Source: PALSA-612 sp963742925 | Lineage (GTDB): Bacteria > Actinomycetota > Thermoleophilia > Gaiellales > Gaiellaceae | Assembly (NCBI GenBank): GCA_963742925.1 | Contig: CAVUNV010000008.1 | Location: 248,001 to 312,000, forward strand | Length of the DNA stretch: 64,000 nucleotides | Reading direction: 5' to 3' | Shown: positions 8,827 through 17,808 of the stretch, in pieces | Layout: every line of letters begins with the position of its first letter | Position numbering within the stretch: the first letter of the stretch is position 1 | Notes under the pieces: generated by a model | The model's input: only the letters and a program-made list of their open reading frames with translations | Databases searched by the model: none | Told to the model about the DNA's origin: nothing | Program-made: the position numbers and the translations under genes

Positions 8827-9311
8827 CGTCGGTGGCCGTTTCTGCCAGCGCGAGATACAGCGTCGCGCCGTGTGATTCACCGGTCTGCGGGACGTCGTCG
8901 TCGAGCTTCCGGATGTCGGTGACGACGGAGCGGTCGAGCGTGGTCACGTCGGGCCAGTCGACCTCGACCAGGTTCCCCGCCGGGTCGCGGAGGTACATCT
9001 GCACCCAGCCCGCGGTGTGCTCGTAGATGTGCGAGTACCAGCGAGCCGGCGTCGAACAGCCCGAGCTCTTTCGCCTTCAGGTAGACAGCCTCGAAGTCGT
9101 CGACATCGATGCCGAGATGGTGGTACGGAGGGGCCGGCGTATCGCGCTGGAACAGATGCAGCTGCTGGTCGCCGAGCCGCAGCCAGATCACGGGATGCCT
9201 GAACTTCGGCGCCGGGATCCGCTCCATGCCGAACACCTGCTCGTAGAAGCGAGCCGACTCTTCCAGGTCGACTGCGTGCACGGACACGTGGTTGATCCGT
9301 ATGGCTCCCAC
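8819..9311 (-). CDS. VOC/glyoxalase-family protein (frameshifted)
   Basis: A VOC metal-binding fold protein of about 163 residues. The first part reads RINHVSVHAVDLEESARFYE, with WLRLGDQQLHLFQ and YHHLGIDVDDFEAVY; the last part, in another frame, reads MYLRDPAGNLVEVDWPD. One extra base near 9035 separates them (GSLVL becomes GSWYSHIYEHTAGW after repair). His residues in the first strand and the Glu of NLVEVDW are the usual metal ligands of glyoxalases and extradiol-type enzymes. It is the first gene of the minus-strand transport operon, which starts divergently from the LarA-like gene. The substrate is unknown. Confidence 0.8.
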
Positions 9312-9420
9312 CCCGGGAGTGATCTTAGGACCCTGCGACCGATAGCGCAACAGACGTCCGACTGGTTGCAGGCCGCCTAGAATCGTCGGTAGCCGTCCCG
9401 ACGAGACAGGGGGAGCCCCG

Positions 9421-10824
9421 ATGCCGAAGCTGACGATCCCGTACGAGTCGCTCGACCCGCTCACGATCGGCGCCTCCGACGACGAGAGCAAGGTCTCGCG
9501 GGAGAGCCTCGAGCTGGACGTCCCGGACGGGAACCTGCTCGCGGCGATCTATCCCGACGAGCCGGGCCCCGTCGGCAATCCGACGGAGGCGGCACGCGCC
9601 GCGCTCGAGGCGCCGACCTCGGGCCCGCGCTTCTCGGAGCTGCTCGCCTCCGCCTCGAAGGTCGCGATCGTCATCGACAACCAGTTCCGGCCGACGCCGA
9701 CGTCGAAGCTGCTTCCCGCGGTGCTGGACGCGGTCGAGGCGGCGGGCAAGCCGGCCGTGCTCGCCTGCGCGAACGGCAAGGTGTTCCCGATGTCCGAGTC
9801 GGACATCGAGCAGAAGATCGGCAAGGAGAACCTGGCGCGGCTCGAGCGGCTCGGGATCCCGTTCCACCAGAACGAGCCCCGGAACGCCGAGGCGTACACC
9901 TACGTCGGCGTCTCGTCGCGTGGCACGCCGGTCTGGCTGCTGACGGCGGTCGCCGAGTGCGACCTGAAGATCACGATCGGCCACGCCCAGGCGAACCACT
10001 GGGGCGCGGGCGGCGGCGGCAAGCTGATCCTGCCGGGCGTCGTCTCCGACGAGACCGTCGAGTCGAACCACTGCGCCTTCGTCCCCTCGCCGCAGACGCA
10101 CTACGGCGCCTACGCCGGGCCGATGCGGTCGGACATCGACGAGGTGGCGACGATGTGCGGCCTGCAGTGCACGATGAACGTGCTGCTCGACACCCGCGGG
10201 CGCGTGATCGACTGCATCTTCGGCGCGCATCCGCAGGCACACCGGCTGGCGATCGAGCGGTTCAACCAGATCTACGCGTACGAGCACCCCGGCGAGCAGG
10301 CCAACATCGCGGTCTGCGGCGTGTTCGCGCCCACCGACCACCTCTTCTTCCACACCGGCTGGGGCTGCATGTCGGCGGATTTCGTCCTCCGGGACGGCGG
10401 GACGCTGATCTACACGTCCCCGTCGCCGGGCGTGTCCACGGCGGTCGGGGACTTCCCCGGCCTGGCGCTCATGGACCTGATGAAGCCGTACATGCCCCCG
10501 ACCCTCGAGAACTACGAGCGCGTCCTCAAGGACATCCACGGCCGCGTGATCCAGATGTGGGCCGGCTGCATCTGGGTGCCGATCTACGAGGTGATGACGC
10601 GCAAGCACCTGAAGCTCGTCACGCTCGAAGAGAACCTGGAGATGGCGGCTGACATCGGCATCGACGCGACGACCTCGCTCGATGAGGCGTTCGCGGAGGC
10701 GATGGAGCGGCACGGCCCGGACGCGAAGGTGATCGTCCTGCCCTACGCGCGCTACCAGCTCCCGGCCAACATGGTGCGGATGGACGCCGAGCCGCTCCGC
10801 TTCCCGCACGAGGTGCCGGCCTAG
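9421..10824 (+). CDS. LarA-like (nickel-pincer lactate racemase family) protein
   Basis: A 467-residue protein of the LarA/DUF2088 superfamily. It shows the N-terminal IDNQFRPTPTSKLLPAVLDA, matching the DDxTRP-type substrate site, then GHAQANHWGAGGGGKLILPG. The Lys and Gly-rich turn in that second motif correspond to the region that carries the nickel pincer cofactor in LarA. It is about 40 residues longer than L. plantarum LarA. No larB, larC or larE cofactor genes lie nearby. The family includes racemases and epimerases of 2-hydroxy acids, so the exact reaction is open. A purine-rich GGGGGAG lies before the ATG. Confidence 0.8.
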   Translation: MPKLTIPYESLDPLTIGASDDESKVSRESLELDVPDGNLLAAIYPDEPGPVGNPTEAARAALEAPTSGPRFSELLASASKVAIVIDNQFRPTPTSKLLPAVLDAVEAAGKPAVLACANGKVFPMSESDIEQKIGKENLARLERLGIPFHQNEPRNAEAYTYVGVSSRGTPVWLLTAVAECDLKITIGHAQANHWGAGGGGKLILPGVVSDETVESNHCAFVPSPQTHYGAYAGPMRSDIDEVATMCGLQCTMNVLLDTRGRVIDCIFGAHPQAHRLAIERFNQIYAYEHPGEQANIAVCGVFAPTDHLFFHTGWGCMSADFVLRDGGTLIYTSPSPGVSTAVGDFPGLALMDLMKPYMPPTLENYERVLKDIHGRVIQMWAGCIWVPIYEVMTRKHLKLVTLEENLEMAADIGIDATTSLDEAFAEAMERHGPDAKVIVLPYARYQLPANMVRMDAEPLRFPHEVPA

Positions 10825-11057
10825 CGGCGGTCATCCGCCCGGCCCCGCTCGTCCTGTCGCTCCGCCAGACCCTCTCGCGTCGGCCCGATCGGCGCGGAAT
10901 CGTCACGAAATCGGCACAGACACATGCGGGTTTCGGCGTTACGCTCCCGGCGTGGGCGGAGGGACGACGCCCCACCCTTGGGTGGGGGTGGCGCTGCGCC
11001 TTCGGCGCGCGCGCCGGCGCCTAGACTGGCGCGCATGACGCAGCAGCGCGTCCCGGG

Positions 11058-11345
11058 GTGCACGCGCCCGGGGTCGAGGCCGGGCCGGCGGAGCGAGGGA
11101 TCAGGGGCTCGACCACGATCGTCGAGCTGCTCCGGATGTTCCCGGGCGGGGAAGCCGGCCGTCTCATGGCGCAGCTCTCGCTCCCCTGCGCTCACTGCGG
11201 AGGCGCCTTCCACGAGCCCCTGACCATGGCCGCGAAGCGCCACCGGCGCGATCCGCGAGCGGTGATCGAGGCGTTCCGGGCGCTCGAGGTCGGCGGGCCG
11301 AGCGACGAGCAGATCGAGGCCGCCGCGCGCCGGGTCGCCTCTTAA
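11058..11345 (+). CDS. Small hypothetical protein with CxxC motif
   Basis: The conserved-looking part reads TTIVELLRMFPGGEAGRLM, then LPCAHCGGAFHEPLT and a helical tail ending in AARRVAS. The layout (a helix with LLRMFP, then CAHC) resembles small DUF1858-like or redox-site proteins, but I do not recognise a named family. The start is uncertain: GTG at 11058 gives 95 residues, and a later ATG at 11166 would give about 60. No ribosome site decides it. It stands alone between the LarA-like gene and the next small gene. Confidence 0.5.
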   Translation: MHAPGVEAGPAERGIRGSTTIVELLRMFPGGEAGRLMAQLSLPCAHCGGAFHEPLTMAAKRHRRDPRAVIEAFRALEVGGPSDEQIEAAARRVAS

Positions 11346-11432
11346 CACCCCGCTCGCTGAACCTTTGCGCCGACTTTGCCCGCTGCTGGCCTCGCCCCGA
11401 TTAGCGTCGCCTCACAACGAAAGGAGGTTCTC

Positions 11433-11639
11433 GTGAAGGGCGGCAGACCAAAGGTTCTGGCTCGGAGGCAGACCGACGGCGTGGTCGTCTCGCTGCTCTG
11501 GCGACGGGCGGACGACCGCCTCACGGTGGTGGTCGACGACACGCGCACCGGCGAGCACCTCACGCTCCCCGCGAGACGCGAGAACGCGCTCGAGGTCTTC
11601 TACCACCCGTTCGCCTACGCGCCGGCCAAAGCGGCCTAG
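11433..11639 (+). CDS. Small conserved hypothetical protein
   Basis: A 68-residue protein from a GTG placed 5 nt after a strong ribosome site AAAGGAGG (11420-11427). It reads VKGGRPKVLARRQTDG, then VVVSLLWRRADDRLTVVVDD and LEVFYHPFAYAP. The middle is a beta-rich stretch; there are no Cys or catalytic motifs. Very small proteins with this pattern are common and uncharacterised in actinobacteria. The strong ribosome site and the matching reading frame support a real gene. Confidence 0.65.
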   Translation: MKGGRPKVLARRQTDGVVVSLLWRRADDRLTVVVDDTRTGEHLTLPARRENALEVFYHPFAYAPAKAA

Positions 11640-11657
11640 CACCGGCCGTACCGGCAC

Positions 11658-11663
11658 TAGACT
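11658..11663 (+). promoter_or_regulatory. -10 box TAGACT of a likely leaderless promoter
   Basis: TAGACT ends 9 nt before the ATG at 11673, and no ribosome-binding sequence lies between them. The TANNNT pattern at this distance is typical of leaderless actinobacterial transcripts. Confidence 0.5.
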
Positions 11664-11672
11664 TGCCGGGCG

Positions 11673-12086
11673 ATGGCTGCTCTGCCCGAGCGCGTGCGCG
11701 CGCTGATCGAGTCCGGCCCGCTCGCACACCTCGTGACACTGAATCCCGACGGCAGCCCGCAGGTGACGGTCGTCTGGATCGGCGTGGAGGACGACGAGAT
11801 CGTCTCGGGGCACCTGTACAAGCACCGGAAGGTGCGCAACGTGCTCCGCAACCCGACCGTCGCCCTGTCCTTCGAGGCGCCGGGCGCGAACGAGATCGGG
11901 ATGCGGCACTACGCCGTCCTCTACGGCCGCGCCCGGATCACCGAGGGCGGAGCACCCGAGCTGCTGCAGCGGCTCGCGGCGGTGTACGTCGGCCCGGGCG
12001 TGAAGTTCCCTCCGATGCCCGACCCGCCGCCGGGCTTCATCACGAGGATCTCCGTCGACCGCATCGCCGGGCTCGGACCTGGTTGA
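11673..12086 (+). CDS. PPOX-class, F420-dependent flavin/deazaflavin-type protein
   Basis: A 137-residue split-barrel protein with LAHLVTLNPDGSPQVTVVWIG near the start and HRKVRNVLRNPTVALSFE in the middle, the pattern of actinobacterial F420-dependent PPOX proteins. These use F420H2 or flavin to reduce small organic molecules, or act in biliverdin or antibiotic turnover. No N-terminal signal is present, so it is cytoplasmic. It is transcribed from its own short-leader promoter. A related protein is encoded at 54870, only moderately similar. Confidence 0.8.
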   Translation: MAALPERVRALIESGPLAHLVTLNPDGSPQVTVVWIGVEDDEIVSGHLYKHRKVRNVLRNPTVALSFEAPGANEIGMRHYAVLYGRARITEGGAPELLQRLAAVYVGPGVKFPPMPDPPPGFITRISVDRIAGLGPG

Positions 12087-12282
12087 CGAGTAGCACGGGG
12101 GAACAGCCGGTTCCCCGTGAGCCCCCTTCCCTGTCGCAACGCGTCTCGAGCGGCTCGAACACCCGGGAAGCCCGGCTCGCGGAGATTCGGTGAGCATGGC
12201 GTTTGACCGAATGCGATGACCTCTCCACTCCCCCGTCGGACGCTGAGCGCCGAACGTTCGCTTCCTCGCCGTCGGCGACCTG

Positions 12283-13077
12283 ATGATCGACGTCGTGGCC
12301 GCCGGCCGCGGGCACGATGCCGTCGTGCGACTCGGAGCCGGAGGCACGGCGGCGAACGCTGCCGTGTGGGCGGCGGCTCTCGGCGCACGGGCAACTGCCG
12401 CAGGAGCGGTCGGCGACGATCCAGGCGGACGGTTCCTCCGGAGCGAGCTCGAGCGGCACGGCGTCGAGCCGCTGCTCGCCGTCGAGGCGGGCGAGCGGAC
12501 AGGGACGTTCGTCCTCGCGGACGGCGAGCTGCACGTCGACCGCGGCGCCAACGCCCGGCTCGAGCCCGCGACGCTGCTTCCGCTGCCTGACGCCGACGCC
12601 GTGCTCGTCTCCGGCTATCTGCCGTCCGAGACGCTCGACGCGGTGCTCGCCGAGGCACGTGCCGGGTGGGTGATGCTGGACGCGGCGGCACTCGACGACC
12701 TCCCCGCCGGCGGCAACGCCGTCGTCGCGAACGAGCAGCGCGCCCGCGCCCTGACGGGCGAGGAGGCAGATCGCGCGGTGCGCGCACTCGGCGAGCGGTA
12801 CCGGCTGGCCTGCGTGACGCTCGGTGCCCGGGGTGCTCTGGCGATCCTCGACGGCACGCTCGAACGGGCCGAACCGCCCGAGCGGGTCATGCAGGAGCTT
12901 CCGGGCGCGGGCGACGCCTTCGCGGCGGCCGTGCTCGTGACGCTCGCACATGGCGACACACTCGTCCACGCGCTGGAGGAAGGCTGCCGATGCGGTGCGG
13001 CTGCCGCGCGCTCCCCCGGCTGGCCTTCGGTGAGAGAATCCGCCGTGGCAGAGGAGCTTCGAAAGGAGAAGGCGTGA
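12283..13077 (+). CDS. PfkB-family sugar/nucleoside kinase
   Basis: A ribokinase-like protein with the family signature LGAGGTAANAAVWAAALGA near the N-terminus and the catalytic LPGAGDAFAAAV (general-base Asp) near the C-terminus. At 264 residues it is a little short. The sequence just before the ATG, translated in frame (FLAVGDL), looks like the normal first strand, so the true start is upstream; ATG at 12216 would reach it with one extra base removed. It phosphorylates a sugar or nucleoside with ATP. Its stop overlaps the amine oxidase start (GTGA), which makes it the first gene of the molybdenum hydroxylase operon. Confidence 0.82.
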   Translation: MIDVVAAGRGHDAVVRLGAGGTAANAAVWAAALGARATAAGAVGDDPGGRFLRSELERHGVEPLLAVEAGERTGTFVLADGELHVDRGANARLEPATLLPLPDADAVLVSGYLPSETLDAVLAEARAGWVMLDAAALDDLPAGGNAVVANEQRARALTGEEADRAVRALGERYRLACVTLGARGALAILDGTLERAEPPERVMQELPGAGDAFAAAVLVTLAHGDTLVHALEEGCRCGAAAARSPGWPSVRESAVAEELRKEKA

Positions 13078-14291
13078 AGATCATCGTCGTCGGAGCCGGA
13101 CTCTCGGGGCTGGTCTCCGGCATGCGGCTGCACGAGGCGGGCCACGAAGTCGTCGTCCTCGAGGCGCGAAGCCGCGTCGGGGGCCGTGTCCTCACCGTCC
13201 GCGACGGGTTCGAGGACGGTCAGTACGCGGACGTCGGAGCAATGATCCTCTACGAGGGCCAGCCGCACATCCTGGAGCTCTGCGAGCGCTTCGGTCTCGA
13301 GCTGACCCCGGCGGTGACGTTCGGCGCAGAGCTGCCTGCACTCCTGTTCGGCGGGAGCCTGCTGGACGCGGACGCGGTGGGGGCGGCGTTCCAGGAGCTC
13401 GGCGGAGCACACGAACAGGTTCCGCCGGTGCCGTTCGAGACGGTCGCCGCCTGGGGACGGCGCGCCCGGCTGTCCGCGACGCCGTACGCCTTCCTCGAGG
13501 CGCTGATCCAGATCCAGCCTTCCATCCCGCTCCGCTACGTCGACGCCCACACGCTCCACCTCGGGCCCGAGACCTTCATGCAGATCGCGGGCGGGAACGA
13601 CCAGCTGCCGCGGCGAATCGCGTACGAGATCGACGTTCGCCTCGAGCAGCCCGTGAGGACGATCGGCTGGTCGGGCCCCGGCGTGACCGTCGAGACCGAG
13701 ACCGAGACGTTCACCGGCGACGTCGTCGTGGTCGCCGTTCCGGGGCCGCTGACGACGGAGCTCGGCTGGGATCCTCCGCTCCCGCCCGAGAAGGTCGGCG
13801 CGCTCGTGTCGCTGCGCTACGGCACCGGCGCCGGGGTCGCGATCCAGTACGCCCAGACCGACACGATCCGCGACGCGATCAAGACCGGCATCTTCACCGA
13901 CCGGCTCCCCAACTGGTTCCTCGACGTCTCGACCTACCAGTCCGGGCTGCCGATCGTGCTGGTGACGATCCTCAGCGGGGAGCGTCAGCCGAGAGGCCTC
14001 GACGACGGCGCCGTGCTCGAGCAGGCCGACCAGACGCTGGAGCTGGTGACGGGCAGCCCGGTGACACGCACCTTCGGCACGATCGCGAACTGGACCGACG
14101 ATCCCTGGTCGCGGTGCATCGCCCGCGCTCCGATCGGCGACCAGCGCGAGACGCTGATCCCCGCCATCCGGGCACCGCTCGGACGAACCGTCTTCTTCGC
14201 CGGCGAGCACACCGACGACCGGCCTGGACCTGGTGGGATGGAGGGAGCGATCAAGTCCGCGCACCGCGTCGTGGACGAGATCCTCGGGTGA
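13074..14291 (+). CDS. FAD-dependent amine oxidase-like protein
   Basis: A 405-residue flavoprotein. The FAD dinucleotide-binding motif is IIVVGAGLSGLVSGMRL, followed by EVVVLEARSRVGGRV; the C-terminal FAD motif is FFAGEHTDDRPGPGGMEGA. This is the monoamine/polyamine oxidase and phytoene desaturase-like superfamily. It acts in the cytoplasm on an amine or similar C-H donor. GTG at 13074 follows GAAAGGAGAA and overlaps the PfkB stop. Being joined to a molybdenum hydroxylase and a CoA ligase, it probably works on a nitrogen-bearing substrate, which is inference. Confidence 0.88.
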   Translation: MKIIVVGAGLSGLVSGMRLHEAGHEVVVLEARSRVGGRVLTVRDGFEDGQYADVGAMILYEGQPHILELCERFGLELTPAVTFGAELPALLFGGSLLDADAVGAAFQELGGAHEQVPPVPFETVAAWGRRARLSATPYAFLEALIQIQPSIPLRYVDAHTLHLGPETFMQIAGGNDQLPRRIAYEIDVRLEQPVRTIGWSGPGVTVETETETFTGDVVVVAVPGPLTTELGWDPPLPPEKVGALVSLRYGTGAGVAIQYAQTDTIRDAIKTGIFTDRLPNWFLDVSTYQSGLPIVLVTILSGERQPRGLDDGAVLEQADQTLELVTGSPVTRTFGTIANWTDDPWSRCIARAPIGDQRETLIPAIRAPLGRTVFFAGEHTDDRPGPGGMEGAIKSAHRVVDEILG

Positions 14292-14300
14292 ACTAGCTCC

Positions 14301-16601
14301 GTGGGCATCGCCACCGAGCGCGATACCTGGGTCGGGAAAGCCGTCCCGCGCCTCGAGGACGAGGCGCTGCTGCGCGGCCAGGGCCGCTTCATGGACGACA
14401 TCGATCCGGTGCGGAACGCCGCGCACGCCGCGATCCTCCGCTCGCAGCTCGCGCACGCACGCATCGTCGGCCTCGACGTCTCGGCCGCGCTCGAGCACCC
14501 CGGCGTCGTCGGCGTCCTCACCGGGGCCGACGTGGCCGCGATGTCGAGCCCGTTCCCGGTCGGCGTCGAGAACGCGCCGCCCTACCGCGCCGCCGCCCAC
14601 GAGGTCGCGCGCTACGCGGGCGAGCCGCTCGCCGTCGTCGTCGCGCGCGACCGCTACACCGCCGAGGACGCGCTCGAGCTGATCGAGGTCGAGTACGAGC
14701 CGATCGAGCCCGTCCTCGACCCCGAGCGCGGCGAGGTCGTCTCCGACCGCTCCTTCTCGTACGGCGATCCGGACGCGGCCTTCGCGGCCGCAGACCTCGT
14801 CGTCTCCGGGCGCTACGCGTTTCCGCGCTGGACCGCCTGCCCGCTCGAGTGCTACGGCGTCGTGGCGGACTGGAACGAGGCCGGCGGCGTCCTGACCGCG
14901 TGGGCGAACTTCCAGGGCCCGTTCACGCTGCACTCGGTCGCGGCCGCGGCGCTCGGCCTGAAGGGCTCGAAGCTGAGGCTGATCACGCCGCCGAACTCGG
15001 GCGGCAGCTTCGGGGTCAAGGCGACGGTCTACGTCTACGTCGTGCTGATCGGCCTCGCCTCGCGGAAGCTGGGCGTGCCCGTGCGCTGGACGGAGGACCG
15101 GCTCGAGCACCTGGCCGGAAGCTCGGCGTCGACCGCGCGTGTCACCGGCCTCGAGGCGGCGTTCGCCGCCGACGGAGAGTTGCTGGCGCTCCGCTACGAC
15201 GCGCTCGAGGACGTCGGCGCGTACATCCGCGCGCCCGAGCCGGCGAGCCTCTACCGGATGCACGGCTCGCTGACCGGCGCCTACCACGTGCCGCACGTCG
15301 CCGTGCACAACCGCGTCGTGCTCACCAATCGCTGCCCGACCGGGCTCAACCGCGGCTTCGGCGGTCCCCAGCTCTACATCGCGCTGGAGCGGACGATGGC
15401 GATCGCGGCCGGGCGGCTCGGTCTCGACCCCGCCGAGCTGGCGCGCCGCAACCTGATCGGAGCGGACGATTTCCCCTATCGCACGCCTTCGGGAGGGCTC
15501 TACGACTCGGGCGACTACGAGGGGTGCCTCGACGACGCGCTCGAGCTCGTCGGCTACGAGGAGCGGCGCGCGGAGCAGCGGGCGGCACGCGAGGAGGGCC
15601 GTCTCTACGGGATCGGCCTCGCCTGCTGCGTCGAGCCGTCGATCTCGAACATGGGCTACGTCACGCTGGCGCTGACGGCCGAGGAGCGCGCCGCCGGCCT
15701 GCCCAAGTCCGGGAACGCCGAGGGGGCAACGGTGGCGATCTCCCCGCTCGGCGGCATCACCGTGCTGGTCGGGACGACGCCCCAGGGACAGGGACACGAG
15801 ACCGTCTGCGCACAGGTCGTCGCAGACGCGCTCGGCGTGCGCCCCGAGGAGGTGGAGGTGAACACTGCGGTCGACACCTCGACGAGTGCCTGGACCGTCT
15901 CGTCGGGCAACTACTCGTCCCGCTTCTCCGGCGTCGGCGCAGGCGCGGTCCACCTCGCAGCGCAGAAGCTGGCCGCGAAGATCGCCGCCATCCGCGACCA
16001 CGTCGGCGACGAGTCGCTCTCGCTGCGCCGGGTCGCGGGGATCGCCCACTGGAACACGGAGGCGCTGCCTCCCGGCATGGAGCCGGGGCTGCACGAGACG
16101 GCCTTCTGCGCCGCGCCCAACCTGAACGCCCCGGACGAGGAGGACCGCGTGGCCGCGTCGGCAGCTCACGGGTTCATCGCCGACGTCGCGGTGGTCGAGG
16201 TCGACCGCGCGACCGGCGAGGTGACCGTCCTCGACTACGCGACCGTCCACGATGCCGGCCGGCTGCTCAACCCGCTGCTCGCGGACGGCCAGGTGCGCGG
16301 CGACTTCGCGCACGGTGCCGGTGCGGCGTTGTTCGAGCGCGTCGTCTACGACGAGGACGGGAATCTGCTCACGGGCACGTTCATGGATTACCTCTGCCCG
16401 ACCGCGCCCGACCTGCCCCCGCTCCAGATCGGCCATCGCGAGACGCCGTCGCCGTTCACGCCGCTGGGCGCGAAGGGGCTCGGCGAGGGCGGCACGATGA
16501 GCGTCCCGTGCGCGATCGCCAACGCGGTCGCGGACGCGCTCGGCGTCGAGGACGTCGAGGTGCCGCTGACGCCGGGACGGGTCTGGGAGCTGCTCCGTTG
16601 A
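14301..16601 (+). CDS. Molybdenum hydroxylase large subunit (xanthine dehydrogenase/CoxL family)
   Basis: A 766-residue molybdopterin-binding subunit in one piece. It has the a/b hammerhead domain near the N-terminus (VPRLEDEALLRGQGRFMDDI), the first cofactor domain with PNSGGSFGVKA and NRGFGGPQ, and the C-terminal GLGEGGT carrying the catalytic Glu. The active-site loop of true CO dehydrogenase (with its Cys ligand for copper) is absent, so this should hydroxylate an organic substrate. It is followed by FAD and 2Fe-2S subunits with overlapping codons. GTG at 14301 is the only in-frame start close to the upstream stop. Confidence 0.9.
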   Translation: MGIATERDTWVGKAVPRLEDEALLRGQGRFMDDIDPVRNAAHAAILRSQLAHARIVGLDVSAALEHPGVVGVLTGADVAAMSSPFPVGVENAPPYRAAAHEVARYAGEPLAVVVARDRYTAEDALELIEVEYEPIEPVLDPERGEVVSDRSFSYGDPDAAFAAADLVVSGRYAFPRWTACPLECYGVVADWNEAGGVLTAWANFQGPFTLHSVAAAALGLKGSKLRLITPPNSGGSFGVKATVYVYVVLIGLASRKLGVPVRWTEDRLEHLAGSSASTARVTGLEAAFAADGELLALRYDALEDVGAYIRAPEPASLYRMHGSLTGAYHVPHVAVHNRVVLTNRCPTGLNRGFGGPQLYIALERTMAIAAGRLGLDPAELARRNLIGADDFPYRTPSGGLYDSGDYEGCLDDALELVGYEERRAEQRAAREEGRLYGIGLACCVEPSISNMGYVTLALTAEERAAGLPKSGNAEGATVAISPLGGITVLVGTTPQGQGHETVCAQVVADALGVRPEEVEVNTAVDTSTSAWTVSSGNYSSRFSGVGAGAVHLAAQKLAAKIAAIRDHVGDESLSLRRVAGIAHWNTEALPPGMEPGLHETAFCAAPNLNAPDEEDRVAASAAHGFIADVAVVEVDRATGEVTVLDYATVHDAGRLLNPLLADGQVRGDFAHGAGAALFERVVYDEDGNLLTGTFMDYLCPTAPDLPPLQIGHRETPSPFTPLGAKGLGEGGTMSVPCAIANAVADALGVEDVEVPLTPGRVWELLR

Positions 16602-17368
16602 AACCCGTCTCGTTCCGCTACGAACGGCCCGAATCCGTCCAGGAGGCCGTCGCGTTGCTCGCCGAGCCGGCGACGGGGCCAAGGTGCTCGCCGGGGGGCA
16701 GAGCCTGGTGCCGATGCTGAACATGCGGCTCGCCCGTCCGTCCGTTCTCGTCGACGTCAACCGGCTGCCGCTCGGCGAGGTCGCTGCGCGAGAACGGCTC
16801 GTGGCGCGTCGGGGCGACCGTGCGCCAGGCAGACCCGCGCCTCGCCGAGATCCCGCTCCTGGCCGAGTGCCTGCCGTACGTCGGCCACTTCGTCACGCGC
16901 AATCGCGGCACCGTCGGCGGCTCGATCGCACACGCGGACGCCGCCGCCGAGCTGCCCCTCGCGCTCACCGTGCTCGGCGGCTCGGTCGTGACGAGCGCCG
17001 GCCGGAGCATCCCCGCCGAGGAGTTCTTCGTCACCCATTTCACGACTGCGCTCGAGCCCGGCGAGCTGATCGTCGAGACCGTCTGGCCGGCCGCGGAGCC
17101 GGGGCTCCGCTACGCGTTCGAGGAGTTCGCGCTCCGGCGCGGCGACTTCGCGCTGTGCATGACAGCCGCGGTCGCCGGGCCGGACGGACTGCGCGTGGCG
17201 CTCGGCTCGGTCGTCGACCGGCCGACGCTGATCGAGGTCGACCCGGCCCGCCCGGGCTCGTCCGCCGCCGAGCAGATCGAGCCGTGGGGCACGTTGCACG
17301 CCTCGCCGGACTACCTGCGCCAGCTCGTCCGCGTGCTCGTCGACCGCGTCGCGGAGCGCGTCGCGTGA
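16598..17368 (+). CDS. Molybdenum hydroxylase FAD-binding subunit (two frameshifts)
   Basis: The medium subunit of the hydroxylase. In three frames it reads VSFRYERPESVQEAVALL, then VLAGGQSLVPMLNMRLARP, then VGATVRQADPRLAE, TRNRGTVGGSIAHADAAAE and the C-terminal domain. A missing base in a G-run near 16678 and an extra base near 16782 break the frame, and together they cancel. AGGQSL and GTVGGSIAHAD are the two FAD-binding motifs. The TTG start overlaps the TGA of the large subunit. With repairs it has about 256 residues, slightly short for CoxM. It passes electrons from the iron-sulfur subunit to the acceptor. Confidence 0.85.
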
Positions 17369-17808
17369 TCGAGGTGACCGTCAACGGGCGGCGCTACCGC
17401 GAGCAGGTCGAGCCGCGGCTGCTCCTCTCCGACTTCCTGCGCCATACGCTCGGGCTCACCGGAACGCACGTCGGCTGCGAGCACGGCGTCTGCGGCGCCT
17501 GCACCGTTCGCCTCGACGGCGTCGCGGTCCGCTCCTGCCTGCTGCTCGCCGTGCAGGCGGACGGCGCCGAGATCCAGACCGTCGAGGGGCTCGCCTGGGG
17601 GCCTCTCCAGGAGGCCTTCCGCGCACACCACGCTCTCCAGTGCGGATTCTGCACGCCCGGGATCCTGCTGGCGGCGTCCGACCTGCTCGAGCGCGGCGGC
17701 CCGCCCACGCGCGAGGAGATCGTGGACATGCTCTCCGGCCACCTCTGCCGGTGCACCGGCTACGAGCCGATCGTGGAGGCAATCGCGCAGGCGGCGGAGA
17801 CCCGGTGA
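17365..17808 (+). CDS. Molybdenum hydroxylase 2Fe-2S subunit
   Basis: A 147-residue small subunit with a plant-ferredoxin-type cluster (CEHGVCGACTV plus a later Cys in VRSCLLL) and the second, helical [2Fe-2S] domain (QCGFCTPG and HLCRCTGYEPI). All eight cluster cysteines are present. It moves electrons from the molybdenum centre to FAD. GTG at 17365 overlaps the previous stop and its own stop overlaps the ligase start, so subunits and ligase are made together. Confidence 0.93.
   Translation: MIEVTVNGRRYREQVEPRLLLSDFLRHTLGLTGTHVGCEHGVCGACTVRLDGVAVRSCLLLAVQADGAEIQTVEGLAWGPLQEAFRAHHALQCGFCTPGILLAASDLLERGGPPTREEIVDMLSGHLCRCTGYEPIVEAIAQAAETR

Noticed and set aside
10970..10987. CCCCACCC-TT-GGGTGGGG palindrome in the gap after the LarA-like gene
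   Set aside because: The two-base loop cannot form a stable hairpin and no T-run follows; probably a chance G/C-rich palindrome.
12615..16760. A 1381-codon open frame on the minus strand, antisense to the kinase, amine oxidase and hydroxylase genes
   Set aside because: Its translation is a low-complexity Arg/Ala/Glu-rich shadow caused by the base composition. The plus-strand genes have clear motifs and overlapping starts and stops.
14301..17808. Reading the first molybdenum hydroxylase as an aerobic CO dehydrogenase (coxLMS)
   Set aside because: The large subunit lacks the Cys-bearing active-site loop that holds copper in CoxL, so only the general family is claimed.
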